Shown here in pieces: positions 1-8,908 of a stretch of DNA of 64,000 bases. The stretch lies in assembly GCA_039029275.1 (NCBI GenBank), contig JBCCGL010000013.1, positions 62,001-126,000 of the forward strand. The letters are read 5' to 3'. The notes beneath the pieces are model-generated. The model was not told where the DNA came from and made no database searches. It worked only from the letters and a program-made list of their open reading frames with translations. Position 1 is the stretch's first letter. Each line of letters begins with the position of its first letter. Source of the DNA: JBCCGL01 sp039029275 (GTDB lineage: Bacteria > Pseudomonadota > Gammaproteobacteria > JBCCGL01). A program made the translations under genes and the position numbers.

Positions 1-246
1 TGGGATGGCATCAAAGAAGGTATGGTCGAGATTGGAGAGATCACCAATAAGGTTCCTGCTGATCTCAAATCTGAAGCACTGGCACTGGAAGCATCGATGG
101 CCTCGGGTGCATACCATCCCTTTACCGGCCCAATCAACAAACAAGATGGCAGCGTTTGGCTCAAAGACGGTGAAGTCGCCGACGATGGAACGCTCGCGGG
201 TATGAACTTTTACATCGAGGGATTGAAAGGCGAAGTCCCGCAATAA
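1..246 (+). CDS. BMP-family ABC transporter substrate-binding protein, C-terminal fragment
   Basis: Only the last 81 codons are inside the window; the reading frame is open from base 1 to a TAA stop. The segment has the typical tail of basic membrane protein (BMP/PnrA-like) periplasmic binding proteins: a WDGIKEGM start, a helix with LKSEALALEASMASGA, then HPFTGPI and a final MNFYIEGLKGEV strand. This family binds purine nucleosides or related compounds for ABC import. Its position just upstream of a purine catabolic operon suggests a purine or nucleoside ligand, but that is inference. It ends at a strong terminator, so it belongs to an upstream transcription unit that runs in from the left. 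Confidence 0.85.
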   Translation, partial: WDGIKEGMVEIGEITNKVPADLKSEALALEASMASGAYHPFTGPINKQDGSVWLKDGEVADDGTLAGMNFYIEGLKGEVPQ

Positions 247-272
247 ACTTCCAAACAATAAAGACTTACACG

Positions 273-304
273 GCCGCGCAAGGGCATCCTTCGCGGCTTT
301 TTTT
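273..304 (+). terminator. Rho-independent terminator after the BMP gene
   Basis: A GC-rich stem (GCCGCG at 273-278 plus AAGG, pairing with CCTTCGCGGC ending at 297, one bulged C) with a GCAT loop is followed by seven T residues. It lies 27 bases after the BMP stop codon and isolates the transporter unit from the acyltransferase gene. Confidence 0.85.
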
Positions 305-403
305 GTGTTTACGCACACCTGCATACTGTCATAGACGGTGATTCAAATTTCAAGCCGTTCCAGCGTATCGACTTTTCAAACCGAACCTTATGCCGACTTA
401 ATT

Positions 404-473
404 GTCTGTTAGCCCTAAATCGTGACCCGGTTGATGTTTTCTAAGCCCCGGATGCGGACATTCACTAACAGAC
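404..473. repeat. Inverted repeat upstream of the acyltransferase gene
   Basis: A perfect 9-base inverted repeat, GTCTGTTAG at 404-412 and CTAACAGAC at 465-473, is separated by 52 bases. It ends 15 bases before the TTG start of the acyltransferase, so it could be a regulatory arm pair or a leader RNA structure. No function can be assigned. Confidence 0.4.
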
Positions 474-488
474 TGATCAGTAACAAAA

Positions 489-2423
489 TTGAAACAAGGC
501 ATTCACGCAATTAAATACCGACCCGAAGTCGATGGGCTTCGCGCGGTCGCCGTTATCGCCGTTGTTCTTTATCACGCCCAATTTGTGATCGGCGGTGTTG
601 ACCCTTTCGTCGGAGGGTATATTGGGGTCGATGTATTTTTTGTGATCTCCGGCTACCTGATCACAGCGATCATCCTCAAGGAAGTTGCGGCGGGCACCTT
701 CAGCTACGCGTCATTTTACGAACGCCGCGCGAGACGAATTCTCCCGGTGTTGTTTGTGGTGATGGCGACCACGATCCCATTTGCGTGGTTATGGATGTTG
801 CCAAAGGCGATGAAAGAATACGCCGGATCAGCAATTGCGTCGTTATTCTTCAGTTCAAACGTCTGGTTCTGGCAGGAGGATAGCTATACAGCAGAGCCCA
901 GTGCACTTAAGCCCTTACTGCACACCTGGTCGCTCTCGGTCGAAGAGCAGTTTTACCTGCTCTTCCCACCGCTGGTGCTGCTACTTTGGAAAGTGTCGCG
1001 CCGGCACACACTTGCGGTGTTTTTTGTTTTATTTTTGGTTTCGCTTCTGTTTGCACAATACCAGAGCAGCGCAAGCCCTGACGCCGCGTTCTTCCTTCTA
1101 CCTGCCCGTGGCTGGGAGCTGCTAGCGGGTGCCATCCTGGCCAAGCTCGAGCTCGATCGAGGACGCCAAAGCCACCGTCTTATGTGCGCGTTTATGCCAG
1201 CAGTTGGCGTTCTGCTCCTGTCGATCTCCATGATCGTGTTCGATCATACGACACAGCACCCCTCACTGATTACCGCACTACCGGTATTGGGCACGATGCT
1301 TATTATCTGGTACTGCACGTCTGAAGGGCCGGTGACAAAGGTTCTGGGCAGCAAGCCATTTGTCGCTATCGGATTGGTGTCTTACAGTTTTTATCTCTGG
1401 CATTTCCCTATTTTCGCATTCGCGCGAATCAAACTTGTGGAGTTGACCGAATCCGACAAGATCGTGCTGATTTTGGTTGCGCTGGCCCTCTCCGTTGTTT
1501 CGTATTTTGCGATAGAACGACCAACGCGCAACCGCAAATTGATTAGCCGCAGGTTCATCGTTGTTTCTCTCAGCGCGACTGCGGCGTGTGTTCTCGCGAT
1601 CCAGACACACGTCTATTCCAGCGAAGGCGCGACGCATCGTTTCAATGAATTCAATGACCTTGTCGACCTGAACTATTGGCGAGAAGAGAACGAGGCTCGA
1701 TTTACAAATTACGATGGTTGCGCGCTTGGCAAGCGATCTGACATCGTCGCCTTATACAGTGAATGTCGGCAGAACGAGGGCGATAAAAGCAGGCGCATCC
1801 TTGTCATAGGGGACTCACATGCACGCATGCTGGTTCCAGGGCTGACAAAATTTTACGGCAAAGAGAACATCGCGGTGCGAACAGCGTCGGGATGCGAACC
1901 CTACCTAAATTACGAATTTCGCGAGTCGCACAAACACTGCCGCCACGCAGTTCCTGCGGCCTTTGAAGAAATCGAGAGAATCAACCCTGAATTGATTGTC
2001 ATCGCCGGTTTTTATCGCGGAGCTTCTGATGCGAAATTCATCAGACAGCAATTAGAAAATGACCTCGCTTCGTATCAGAATAAATTACTGATAGTGGGAC
2101 CCTTGCCAAATTTTGGTGAGGAAGGGTTACCAAGGATACTGCAAAACGAGTACGCCCTGTCGAGGACGATCCCTCATGAAATTGCAGCAATCAAGCGAAC
2201 CTTTGAGATCGAAAAGGCGTATCGCCAGGTCGCGCGTGATCTAGACGTCGCCTATGTTTCGCCTGTTGAAACGTTTTGTAATGCCGGATCCTGCCGTACC
2301 AAAGTAGGTGAATCACCCGACGCTATTGCCGCTTGGGACTATGCACATCTGACTCATAAATCATCAATTTTCTTTATCGAGAGCGTGCGGGCGCAAATTG
2401 ACGACCTCCTCAAAAATGAATAA
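489..2423 (+). CDS. OafA-type membrane acyltransferase (acyltransferase 3 plus SGNH domain)
   Basis: The 644-residue protein has an N-terminal acyltransferase-3 membrane domain (about residues 9-340) with the family signatures YRPEVDGLRA, the YIGVDVFFVISGYLI helix, the RRARRILP loop and LLHTWSLSVEEQFYLL. A C-terminal SGNH hydrolase-like domain follows, with GDSHARM at about 441 and an Asp-x-x-His style catalytic end near 617-622. Such fused proteins O-acylate surface polysaccharides such as LPS O-antigen or peptidoglycan; the true substrate is unknown. The start is TTG without a clear ribosome binding site, but the conserved YRPEVDGLRA begins only ten residues later, so little room remains for another start. 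It stands alone between a transporter gene and the xdh operon and has no obvious link to purines. Confidence 0.9.
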   Translation: MKQGIHAIKYRPEVDGLRAVAVIAVVLYHAQFVIGGVDPFVGGYIGVDVFFVISGYLITAIILKEVAAGTFSYASFYERRARRILPVLFVVMATTIPFAWLWMLPKAMKEYAGSAIASLFFSSNVWFWQEDSYTAEPSALKPLLHTWSLSVEEQFYLLFPPLVLLLWKVSRRHTLAVFFVLFLVSLLFAQYQSSASPDAAFFLLPARGWELLAGAILAKLELDRGRQSHRLMCAFMPAVGVLLLSISMIVFDHTTQHPSLITALPVLGTMLIIWYCTSEGPVTKVLGSKPFVAIGLVSYSFYLWHFPIFAFARIKLVELTESDKIVLILVALALSVVSYFAIERPTRNRKLISRRFIVVSLSATAACVLAIQTHVYSSEGATHRFNEFNDLVDLNYWREENEARFTNYDGCALGKRSDIVALYSECRQNEGDKSRRILVIGDSHARMLVPGLTKFYGKENIAVRTASGCEPYLNYEFRESHKHCRHAVPAAFEEIERINPELIVIAGFYRGASDAKFIRQQLENDLASYQNKLLIVGPLPNFGEEGLPRILQNEYALSRTIPHEIAAIKRTFEIEKAYRQVARDLDVAYVSPVETFCNAGSCRTKVGESPDAIAAWDYAHLTHKSSIFFIESVRAQIDDLLKNE

Positions 2424-2568
2424 CCCTGTTGATTGAGATAGCTTTCAAACGGTGAGTTGAGTCCTGCAGAAATTTGATCGTTGCTGGCGTGGCCGCCCGC
2501 GTTGCAATCAACCCAGTAGTACCTTCTCAATCTCTGTCCCTTTCAGGCAAAGTTCTCTGACTCAAAAC

Positions 2569-2584
2569 TTGACCAAATGGTCAG
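2569..2584 (+). promoter_or_regulatory. RutR-type operator upstream of xdhA
   Basis: The bases TTGACCA-AA-TGGTCAG form a near-perfect palindrome of 7-base half sites separated by two bases. It differs at only the last base from the RutR box known in Escherichia coli (TTGACCA-NN-TGGTCAA). It lies 69 bases before the xdhA ATG, and the operon's last gene encodes a RutR homologue. TTGACC also resembles a -35 box, so a bound repressor would block RNA polymerase. The operator match is seen in the sequence; control of this operon is inferred. Confidence 0.8.
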
Positions 2585-2652
2585 ATTTATGCAAAGTATG
2601 ACCCAACGTAATCCGATGTGTCTGGAGTTCCGCGTCGGGGCATGTCAGCAAA

Positions 2653-4092
2653 ATGATCAGTTTTTATATCAACAGCTCGCTTGTCGAAATAGACTCGTCC
2701 TACGGCACTCAAACCGTGCTGGAGTTTTTACGCGAAAATCGTGGGTTAACCGGCACTAAAGAAGGATGTGCGTCAGGCGATTGCGGTGCTTGCACTGTGG
2801 TCGTTGTTGAGGCCAATAGCGAAGGTGATTTGGTTTACAACGCAATTAATAGCTGTATCACCTTTGTCGGTGCTCTTCAGGGTAAGCATCTTGTGAGCGT
2901 AGAGCATTTAGCAGAACGCGATAGATTGCACCCGGTCCAACAAGCGATGGTTGATTGTCACGGGTCTCAATGCGGGTTCTGCACACCTGGTTTCGTGATG
3001 TCGATGTACTCGCTTTATCAACTCGACAAAAAACCTGAACACGATGAGATTGACGAGTATCTTGCCGGGAATTTATGCCGTTGCACGGGATACAAACCAA
3101 TTATCACGGCGATGCACAAAGCGTGTGAGGATCGCACGACTGCCCCGCAATCTAATATCGACAGAGAATCGATAAAAACACAGTTGGAAGATCTGAGATG
3201 TAACACTTCGGAAGAAAAAACGACAAACAATTACCTGCACCCCAATTCCGCTGCCGAGCTTGCGCAGTTACTTGCAACCCACACCGAGGCCAGAATCAAT
3301 GCTGGCAGCACTGATCTCGCGCTTGAGTACACACAAAATTTGCGATCATTTGAAACCTTGATCGGTGTTCAGCATGTTCCCGAATTGCAGGTACTCGAGG
3401 ACAACACGGACCATTTACGAATTGGCGCCGCGGTCACTTATTCACGCAGTTATGATCTGATCAAAACGTTTTTCTCCGAACTGGCAAGCATGATGCTGCG
3501 GCTAGGCTCACGTCAGATTCGAAACCAGGGCACATTTGGAGGCAACATCGCTAACGCCTCCCCCATCGGTGACACCCCGCCGGTTTTGATCGCGCTGCAA
3601 TCAGAGCTGATTTTGCAGAGCACTAACGGAACTCGGTCGCTTCCAATCGAAGAGTTTTTTATCGACTATCGAAAAACGGCATTGCGACAAGGTGAGTTTA
3701 TTCGAGAAATTATTGTTCCAAAACTACGTCCTGCGGCACACCTTAAGGTTTACAAAGTCAGCAAACGACTTGATGATGACATTTCGGCCGTTTTGATGGC
3801 CGCAAAAATCACATTGGAAAATGGCCTGATAAAAACCGTTCGAATCGCTTGCGGCGGGATGGCTGCGACCCCTAAACGCGCGCGCAACTGCGAACTTGCA
3901 ATGACGGGCAAACCATTGAACGCGCAAACGGTTGCTGCGGCGCAAATCGCGTTGGACAAAGACTTTCAACCCATCGATGATGTTCGCGCGAGCGCGCAAT
4001 ACCGACTAACGGTTGCAAAAAATCTGCTCACACGTCTGCGGCTTGAGTTGACTGAGCCAAATGCGATGACCCAGGTAAGTCAACTTGCATAA
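2653..4092 (+). CDS. xdhA: Xanthine dehydrogenase small subunit (2Fe-2S and FAD)
   Basis: The 479-residue subunit oxidises hypoxanthine and xanthine to urate together with XdhB. An N-terminal plant-type ferredoxin domain carries the GCASGDCGACT cluster motif, followed by the second 2Fe-2S domain with CHGSQCGFCTPG (about residue 102) and NLCRCTGY (about 142). An FAD-binding domain spans about 195-365 and includes RNQGTFGGNIANASPIGD; a CO-dehydrogenase flavoprotein C-terminal domain follows. This is the usual bacterial split of FeS/FAD and molybdenum subunits. The ATG start sits just before the conserved first strand. It is the first gene of the purine operon and overlaps xdhB by 8 bases. Confidence 0.96.
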   Translation: MISFYINSSLVEIDSSYGTQTVLEFLRENRGLTGTKEGCASGDCGACTVVVVEANSEGDLVYNAINSCITFVGALQGKHLVSVEHLAERDRLHPVQQAMVDCHGSQCGFCTPGFVMSMYSLYQLDKKPEHDEIDEYLAGNLCRCTGYKPIITAMHKACEDRTTAPQSNIDRESIKTQLEDLRCNTSEEKTTNNYLHPNSAAELAQLLATHTEARINAGSTDLALEYTQNLRSFETLIGVQHVPELQVLEDNTDHLRIGAAVTYSRSYDLIKTFFSELASMMLRLGSRQIRNQGTFGGNIANASPIGDTPPVLIALQSELILQSTNGTRSLPIEEFFIDYRKTALRQGEFIREIIVPKLRPAAHLKVYKVSKRLDDDISAVLMAAKITLENGLIKTVRIACGGMAATPKRARNCELAMTGKPLNAQTVAAAQIALDKDFQPIDDVRASAQYRLTVAKNLLTRLRLELTEPNAMTQVSQLA

Positions 4093-6409
4093 CCGTCATT
4101 TAAGCAACACTTCACCGCTGAATCATATCGGCGCAGAGAAAACGCACGACAGCGCCGAACTGCACGTGAGCGGCAAAGCGCGATACGTCGACGATATTCC
4201 CCAACCAAGTGACACGCTCTTTGCGTACGTCGGGCAGTCCGAGTGCGCAAGTGGTGAAATCACCTCAATGAATTTGGACGCCGTGCGCGCCGCAGAAGGC
4301 GTGATCGACATCATCACGAGTGAGGATATTCCTGGACATCTCGACATCGGCCCGGTCTTTCCCGGTGATCCACTATTGGTGGACTCTAAGGTCAGTCATT
4401 TCGGTCAGGCCATTTTTGCAGTTCTTGCGACCAGTCAACGTGCGGCACGTCAGGCGGCTCGACTCGCGAAGGTCGAATATAAACCTCAAATACCCGTGCT
4501 GACGATCACCGATGCAATGAATAGATCGCATTTCGTGCGGCCCCGTCATCGAATGCAACGCGGCGATGCCGAAAAGGTAATTACTTCAGCACCAATTTTA
4601 ATCGAACGCGAATTCAGCATCGGTGGACAGGAACACTTTTACCTTGAAGGGCAAGTCGCGTTAGCACAACCTCAGGATGACGATGGTGTTCAGGTATACA
4701 CGTCAACACAGCATCCAACTGAGGTGCAAAAACTCGTTGCCGAAGTATTGGGAATTTCATTTAACAAGGTCGTCATTGTTACGCGCCGCATGGGCGGCGG
4801 ATTCGGCGGTAAAGAAACACAGGCAGCGCCCTGGGCGTGCATTGCTGCATTGTTTGCGGTAAGAAATAACTGCGCGGTCAAACTTAGGCTGGCAAGACGC
4901 GAAGATATGTCGATGACCGGAAAGCGTCATCCTTTTTTGGCGCGATATCGCGTAGCTTGTAAAGAAAACGGTGAACTGCTTGGCGTTGAACATTCACTCG
5001 CAGGCAACTGCGGACACTCCCCGGATTTATCCGACGCAATAGTGGACCGCGCAATGTTTCACAGTGACAACGCCTACTTTATGCCGCACGCGCAAGTTAC
5101 AGGCTACCGCTGCAAAACTCATCAGGTTTCTCACACTGCGTTTCGTGGATTCGGTGGCCCCAAAGGAATTATTGCAATGGAGTCGGCGATGGATGACATC
5201 GCACGCGCAGTCCGTTGTGACCCGCTCGATGTGCGTAAGACCAATTTGTATGGCAATGATGACCGCAACCTTACGCATTATGATCAGCAGGTCAGGCACT
5301 TTACTGTGCCGGAAATCATAGACCGTCTGGAACAAACGTCGAATTATCGTGAGCGACGAGCGAGTTGCAAGGCGTTTAACGATAGCAATCCAATTCTTAA
5401 AAAAGGGTTGGCACTGACACCCGTTAAGTTTGGAATCTCGTTTACAGTAACCCACCTCAATCAAGCTGGCGCGCTACTGCTGATCTACACCGATGGAAGT
5501 ATTCACCTTAACCATGGCGGAACCGAGATGGGGCAAGGCCTATACACAAAAGTCGCCCAGATCGTAGCCGATGTGTTCGGCGTCTCAACGGATACAATTA
5601 GAATTTCGGCGGCACAAACCGACAAGGTACCGAACACATCGCCGACTGCAGCCTCTTCCGGCACTGATTTAAATGGAATGGCAGCGTTTAATGCGGCACA
5701 GGAATTAAAATCGAGATTAAAAACGTTTGTAAGTGAACATTTCTCTGTTGGAAGAAAATCGATTGAGTTTGCTAACAATCACGTTAGTGTCGGCGATAAA
5801 ATTATGACATTTGCGGAGGTCTCGCAGCTTGCCTATATGAACCGAATTCAGTTGTCGGCCGCAGGATATTACAAAACCCCTGATATTCATTACGACCGTG
5901 AAACTGCGTCGGGCCGACCATTTTTTTATTATGCCAATGGTGCTGCTTGTACGGAGATGCTGGTTGACACCTTGACGGGAGAAACCCGCTGCCTTCGTGC
6001 TGACATTCTGCACGATGTTGGGCGGTCTATTAATCCTGCTATCGACAAAGGGCAAATCGAAGGCGGATTCATCCAGGGGCTCGGCTGGCTCACAAGCGAA
6101 GAGTTGCGTTGGGACGACAACGGACGTCTTCTGAGTGATTCACCCGCGACTTACAAAATTCCCGCGATCAGCGATACCCCCCCGGTTTTTAACGTCGACT
6201 TACTCGAAAACTCCCCGAATGCAGAAGCAACGGTATTTCATTCGAAGGCGGTAGGCGAACCTCCGCTAATGCTTGGCATTTCCGGGTGGTGTGCGATTCG
6301 TGACGCCGTTGCTGCCATCGCTGACTACAAAATCAGTCCCGACCTTGACGCGCCTGCAACGCCTGAAAATATCATGCGTGCAATTCACGCACTGGATTCC
6401 GCCGCATGA
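4085..6409 (+). CDS. xdhB: Xanthine dehydrogenase molybdopterin-binding subunit
   Basis: The 774-residue large subunit binds the molybdenum cofactor and holds the active site for hydroxylation of hypoxanthine and xanthine. MGGGFGGKET at about 235 and FRGFGGPKG at about 352 are cofactor/substrate signatures, and VGEPPLMLGIS at about 722 contains the family's catalytic glutamate. The predicted start is TTG at 4085, inside the xdhA stop region, giving an 8-base overlap and probable translational coupling. Length fits bacterial XdhB (about 770-790). It ends in an ATGA overlap with xdhC. Confidence 0.96.
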   Translation: MHNRHLSNTSPLNHIGAEKTHDSAELHVSGKARYVDDIPQPSDTLFAYVGQSECASGEITSMNLDAVRAAEGVIDIITSEDIPGHLDIGPVFPGDPLLVDSKVSHFGQAIFAVLATSQRAARQAARLAKVEYKPQIPVLTITDAMNRSHFVRPRHRMQRGDAEKVITSAPILIEREFSIGGQEHFYLEGQVALAQPQDDDGVQVYTSTQHPTEVQKLVAEVLGISFNKVVIVTRRMGGGFGGKETQAAPWACIAALFAVRNNCAVKLRLARREDMSMTGKRHPFLARYRVACKENGELLGVEHSLAGNCGHSPDLSDAIVDRAMFHSDNAYFMPHAQVTGYRCKTHQVSHTAFRGFGGPKGIIAMESAMDDIARAVRCDPLDVRKTNLYGNDDRNLTHYDQQVRHFTVPEIIDRLEQTSNYRERRASCKAFNDSNPILKKGLALTPVKFGISFTVTHLNQAGALLLIYTDGSIHLNHGGTEMGQGLYTKVAQIVADVFGVSTDTIRISAAQTDKVPNTSPTAASSGTDLNGMAAFNAAQELKSRLKTFVSEHFSVGRKSIEFANNHVSVGDKIMTFAEVSQLAYMNRIQLSAAGYYKTPDIHYDRETASGRPFFYYANGAACTEMLVDTLTGETRCLRADILHDVGRSINPAIDKGQIEGGFIQGLGWLTSEELRWDDNGRLLSDSPATYKIPAISDTPPVFNVDLLENSPNAEATVFHSKAVGEPPLMLGISGWCAIRDAVAAIADYKISPDLDAPATPENIMRAIHALDSAA

Positions 6410-7263
6410 ACGAGCAATGGACACGCGCATGCCACGATCTGGGAAATCGAAATATTTCATTTGTACTGGCTACGATACTTGAGACAAAAGGATCGACCCC
6501 GCGCAATTGCGAAAGCAAAATGGTGGTTACGGCGGACGATACATTTGATTCAATTGGCGGCGGCCATCTTGAGTACGAAACCACCCGACTGGCACGCGAA
6601 CTGCTCTCGAGTGGCGAATCTCAACATCGAATCGAAAATTTTTCGCTTGGCCCGAGTCTGGGTCAATGCTGTGGTGGATATGTAAAAGTACTTTTCGAAA
6701 TTTTCCCAAGCACCGAGTTTAATATTGTAGTTTTCGGCGGTGGTCATGTTGCAACCGCGCTACACAAAATTTTGCGTGAGCTTCCGTGTCACGTCAGGTG
6801 GGTCGATTCGCGCGAAGCGTTCACAGCAAAACATGAACACACGGTGGAGTACGTCGAAGCGCCTGTTGATGTTGTTCAGCATGCACCAAACCAAAGTGAC
6901 TATTTGATTATGACGCATGATCACAGCCTCGATTACGCCTTGACCGAAGCAATATTAAAACGTCATGGAGAATTAAATGATGTCAATTTTTGCGGCTTGA
7001 TTGGATCACGGAGCAAAGCCGCCAAGTTTCGAAAGCGACTTGCTTTTAAAGGATTCGATGCCAATCTAATCGGCATGTTGACGTGCCCAATTGGACGCAC
7101 CGATATTCCCGGAAAACGACCGATGGAAATTGCGGTGTCGATTTCATCTGATTTACTTGCGCGCCGGGCACAAGATCAAAAAGGCGTTTCACCTGATTAT
7201 CAAACCAAGCCGATTAAGTCCGCGACAGTCGAACAATTAAGCGCGAGCAAAAAACGACAATGA
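6406..7263 (+). CDS. xdhC: Xanthine dehydrogenase accessory protein (Moco insertion)
   Basis: The 285-residue protein matches XdhC, a chaperone that binds the molybdenum cofactor, promotes its sulfuration and delivers it to XdhB. The N-terminal XdhC/CoxI domain has KGSTPRN near 27, the SIGGGHLE loop and LGQCCGGYVK with the paired cysteines near 86-87. The C-terminal Rossmann-like domain begins with VVFGGGHVA near 110 and contains the GLIGSRSKAAKFRKRL motif. The last 20 or so residues are a polar tail (KSATVEQLSASKKRQ) of unknown role. ATGA overlaps on both sides (with xdhB and uraH) place it firmly in the operon. Confidence 0.95.
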   Translation: MNEQWTRACHDLGNRNISFVLATILETKGSTPRNCESKMVVTADDTFDSIGGGHLEYETTRLARELLSSGESQHRIENFSLGPSLGQCCGGYVKVLFEIFPSTEFNIVVFGGGHVATALHKILRELPCHVRWVDSREAFTAKHEHTVEYVEAPVDVVQHAPNQSDYLIMTHDHSLDYALTEAILKRHGELNDVNFCGLIGSRSKAAKFRKRLAFKGFDANLIGMLTCPIGRTDIPGKRPMEIAVSISSDLLARRAQDQKGVSPDYQTKPIKSATVEQLSASKKRQ

Positions 7264-7601
7264 GTCAAATCACCACCCATATACTGGACACGAGCAGCGG
7301 AACTCCTGCCGAAAAAGTTGAGTTGATTTTATACAAGCGCGAAAACGATGGATGGACGAAAATGGGATCCGGCAAAACCAATGCGGATGGGCGAGCATCC
7401 GATCTAGTTTCCAAAAACACTGTTTTGGATGCTGGAATATACAAGATACATTTTGAGACGCGGGAGTACTTTACACGTCAAAACGTTGATACGTTTTACC
7501 CATCGGTGGATATTGTTTTTACGATTGAAGGTGACGGACAACACTATCATGTGCCGCTTCTGATCGCGCCATTCGGTTACTCCACATATCGCGGAAGCTA
7601 G
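7260..7601 (+). CDS. uraH: 5-hydroxyisourate hydrolase
   Basis: This 113-residue transthyretin-related protein hydrolyses 5-hydroxyisourate, the product of urate oxidase, to OHCU. Family hallmarks are THILDTSSGTPA at the N-terminus (first active-site His), DGRASDL (Arg), a HYHVPLLIAPFGYSTYRGS ending and the diagnostic C-terminal YRGS. No periplasmic signal is visible, so it should act in the cytoplasm. It overlaps xdhC by four bases and guaD starts two bases after its stop. Oddly, the enzyme that makes its substrate is not in this operon. Confidence 0.96.
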   Translation: MSQITTHILDTSSGTPAEKVELILYKRENDGWTKMGSGKTNADGRASDLVSKNTVLDAGIYKIHFETREYFTRQNVDTFYPSVDIVFTIEGDGQHYHVPLLIAPFGYSTYRGS

Positions 7602-7603
7602 TC

Positions 7604-8908
7604 TTGGAATCTATGACACCCGTCGCGCATCGCGGCGAAATTGTTCATTTTCTGGATGATCCGCGCAACGATGATCACGCCTTGGAATACATTCAGGACG
7701 GAATTCTTCTTATTGAAGAGGGTCATGTTGCGGCGTGCCAGTCTGCGACAACATTACTGGGCGCATTGCCTCAAAGTACAACGGTAATTGAACATACCGA
7801 TTGCTTAATCGTTCCCGGGTTTATTGACACACATGTACACTTTCCCCAGGTCGATGTTATCGCATCTCACGGAGCACAGTTGCTGGAGTGGCTCGAGACT
7901 TACACATTCCCGGCGGAACGCAAACTGGGTGATAGGGCTCACGCGACGGAGGTAGCAGAATTTTTTTTAGACGAATTGTTGCGTAACGGCACTACCACCG
8001 CGCTGGTATTCGGCACGTCTGATCCTGTGTCGGTTGACAGCTTTTTCGAATGCGCGCGCGCACGTTCACTAAGAATGATTTGTGGCAAAGTCATGATGGA
8101 TCGTAATGCGCCTGACTATCTGTGTGATACCCCGGAAACCTCACGAAACCAATCGCAAGACTTAATCGATAGATGGCATGGCGTTGACAGGCTTGGTTAC
8201 GCGGTGACACCACGCTTTGCACCAACAAGCACACCCGATCAATTGGCTGTCGCGGGTGATTTATTACGTACAAACCCTGGAGTACACCTGCATACCCATA
8301 CGTCCGAAAATAGGGACGAATGTAAATGGGTGCAATCTCTGTTTCCCGAAAGATCGAATTACATTGACGTGTACGATCACTACGGACTTCTCGGAAAGCG
8401 TTCGGTTTTGGCGCACGGCATTCACCTGTGTCAAACGGAGTGGAAAAGACTTGCGCAGACGAATTCAACAATCGCCTTTTGCCCAACGTCAAATCTCTTT
8501 ATTGGAAGCGGATTATTCGACCTTAAGAAAGCGGAAGAAATTGGCGTAACAGTCGGTATTGGCACTGATGTTGGAGGTGGAGACAGCTACTCAATTCTTC
8601 GAACCCTTAACGAAGCGTACAAGGTTCAACAGTTACGCGGATACAACCTTGGCGCAAAAACTATGTTGTACCTGGCAACTCTTGGCGGTGCGAAGTCGCT
8701 TAATCTGGAGAGTTGTATAGGAAACTTTGACAAAGGCAAAGAAGCAGATTTTGTGATTCTGGACAAGAACGCAACTTCATTGATTTCCAGGCGTACCCGC
8801 GTCAGTCAATCGATTGAAGAAACGCTATTCGCGCTTGCGATGCTCGGGGACGATCGCTTGATTAAATCGACCTATGCACTCGGAAAACTCGCTCACGCAC
8901 GCACATGA
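7604..8908 (+). CDS. guaD: Guanine deaminase
   Basis: The 434-residue amidohydrolase deaminates guanine to xanthine, feeding XdhAB. Metal and substrate motifs are PGFIDTHVHFPQ (about 76), LHTHTSENRDE (about 229), LAHGIHL (about 268) and GIGTDVGGGDSYS (about 320), the last being characteristic of guanine deaminases within the ATZ/TRZ group. The reading frame opens at TTG 7604; an in-frame ATG at 7613 is an alternative three codons later. The gene overlaps the next deaminase by an ATGA. Cytoplasmic location is expected. Confidence 0.95.
   Translation: MESMTPVAHRGEIVHFLDDPRNDDHALEYIQDGILLIEEGHVAACQSATTLLGALPQSTTVIEHTDCLIVPGFIDTHVHFPQVDVIASHGAQLLEWLETYTFPAERKLGDRAHATEVAEFFLDELLRNGTTTALVFGTSDPVSVDSFFECARARSLRMICGKVMMDRNAPDYLCDTPETSRNQSQDLIDRWHGVDRLGYAVTPRFAPTSTPDQLAVAGDLLRTNPGVHLHTHTSENRDECKWVQSLFPERSNYIDVYDHYGLLGKRSVLAHGIHLCQTEWKRLAQTNSTIAFCPTSNLFIGSGLFDLKKAEEIGVTVGIGTDVGGGDSYSILRTLNEAYKVQQLRGYNLGAKTMLYLATLGGAKSLNLESCIGNFDKGKEADFVILDKNATSLISRRTRVSQSIEETLFALAMLGDDRLIKSTYALGKLAHART

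Noticed and set aside
2577..2759. Small plus-strand frame before and into xdhA
   Set aside because: It begins inside the RutR-type operator and runs out of frame into xdhA; no coding signal.
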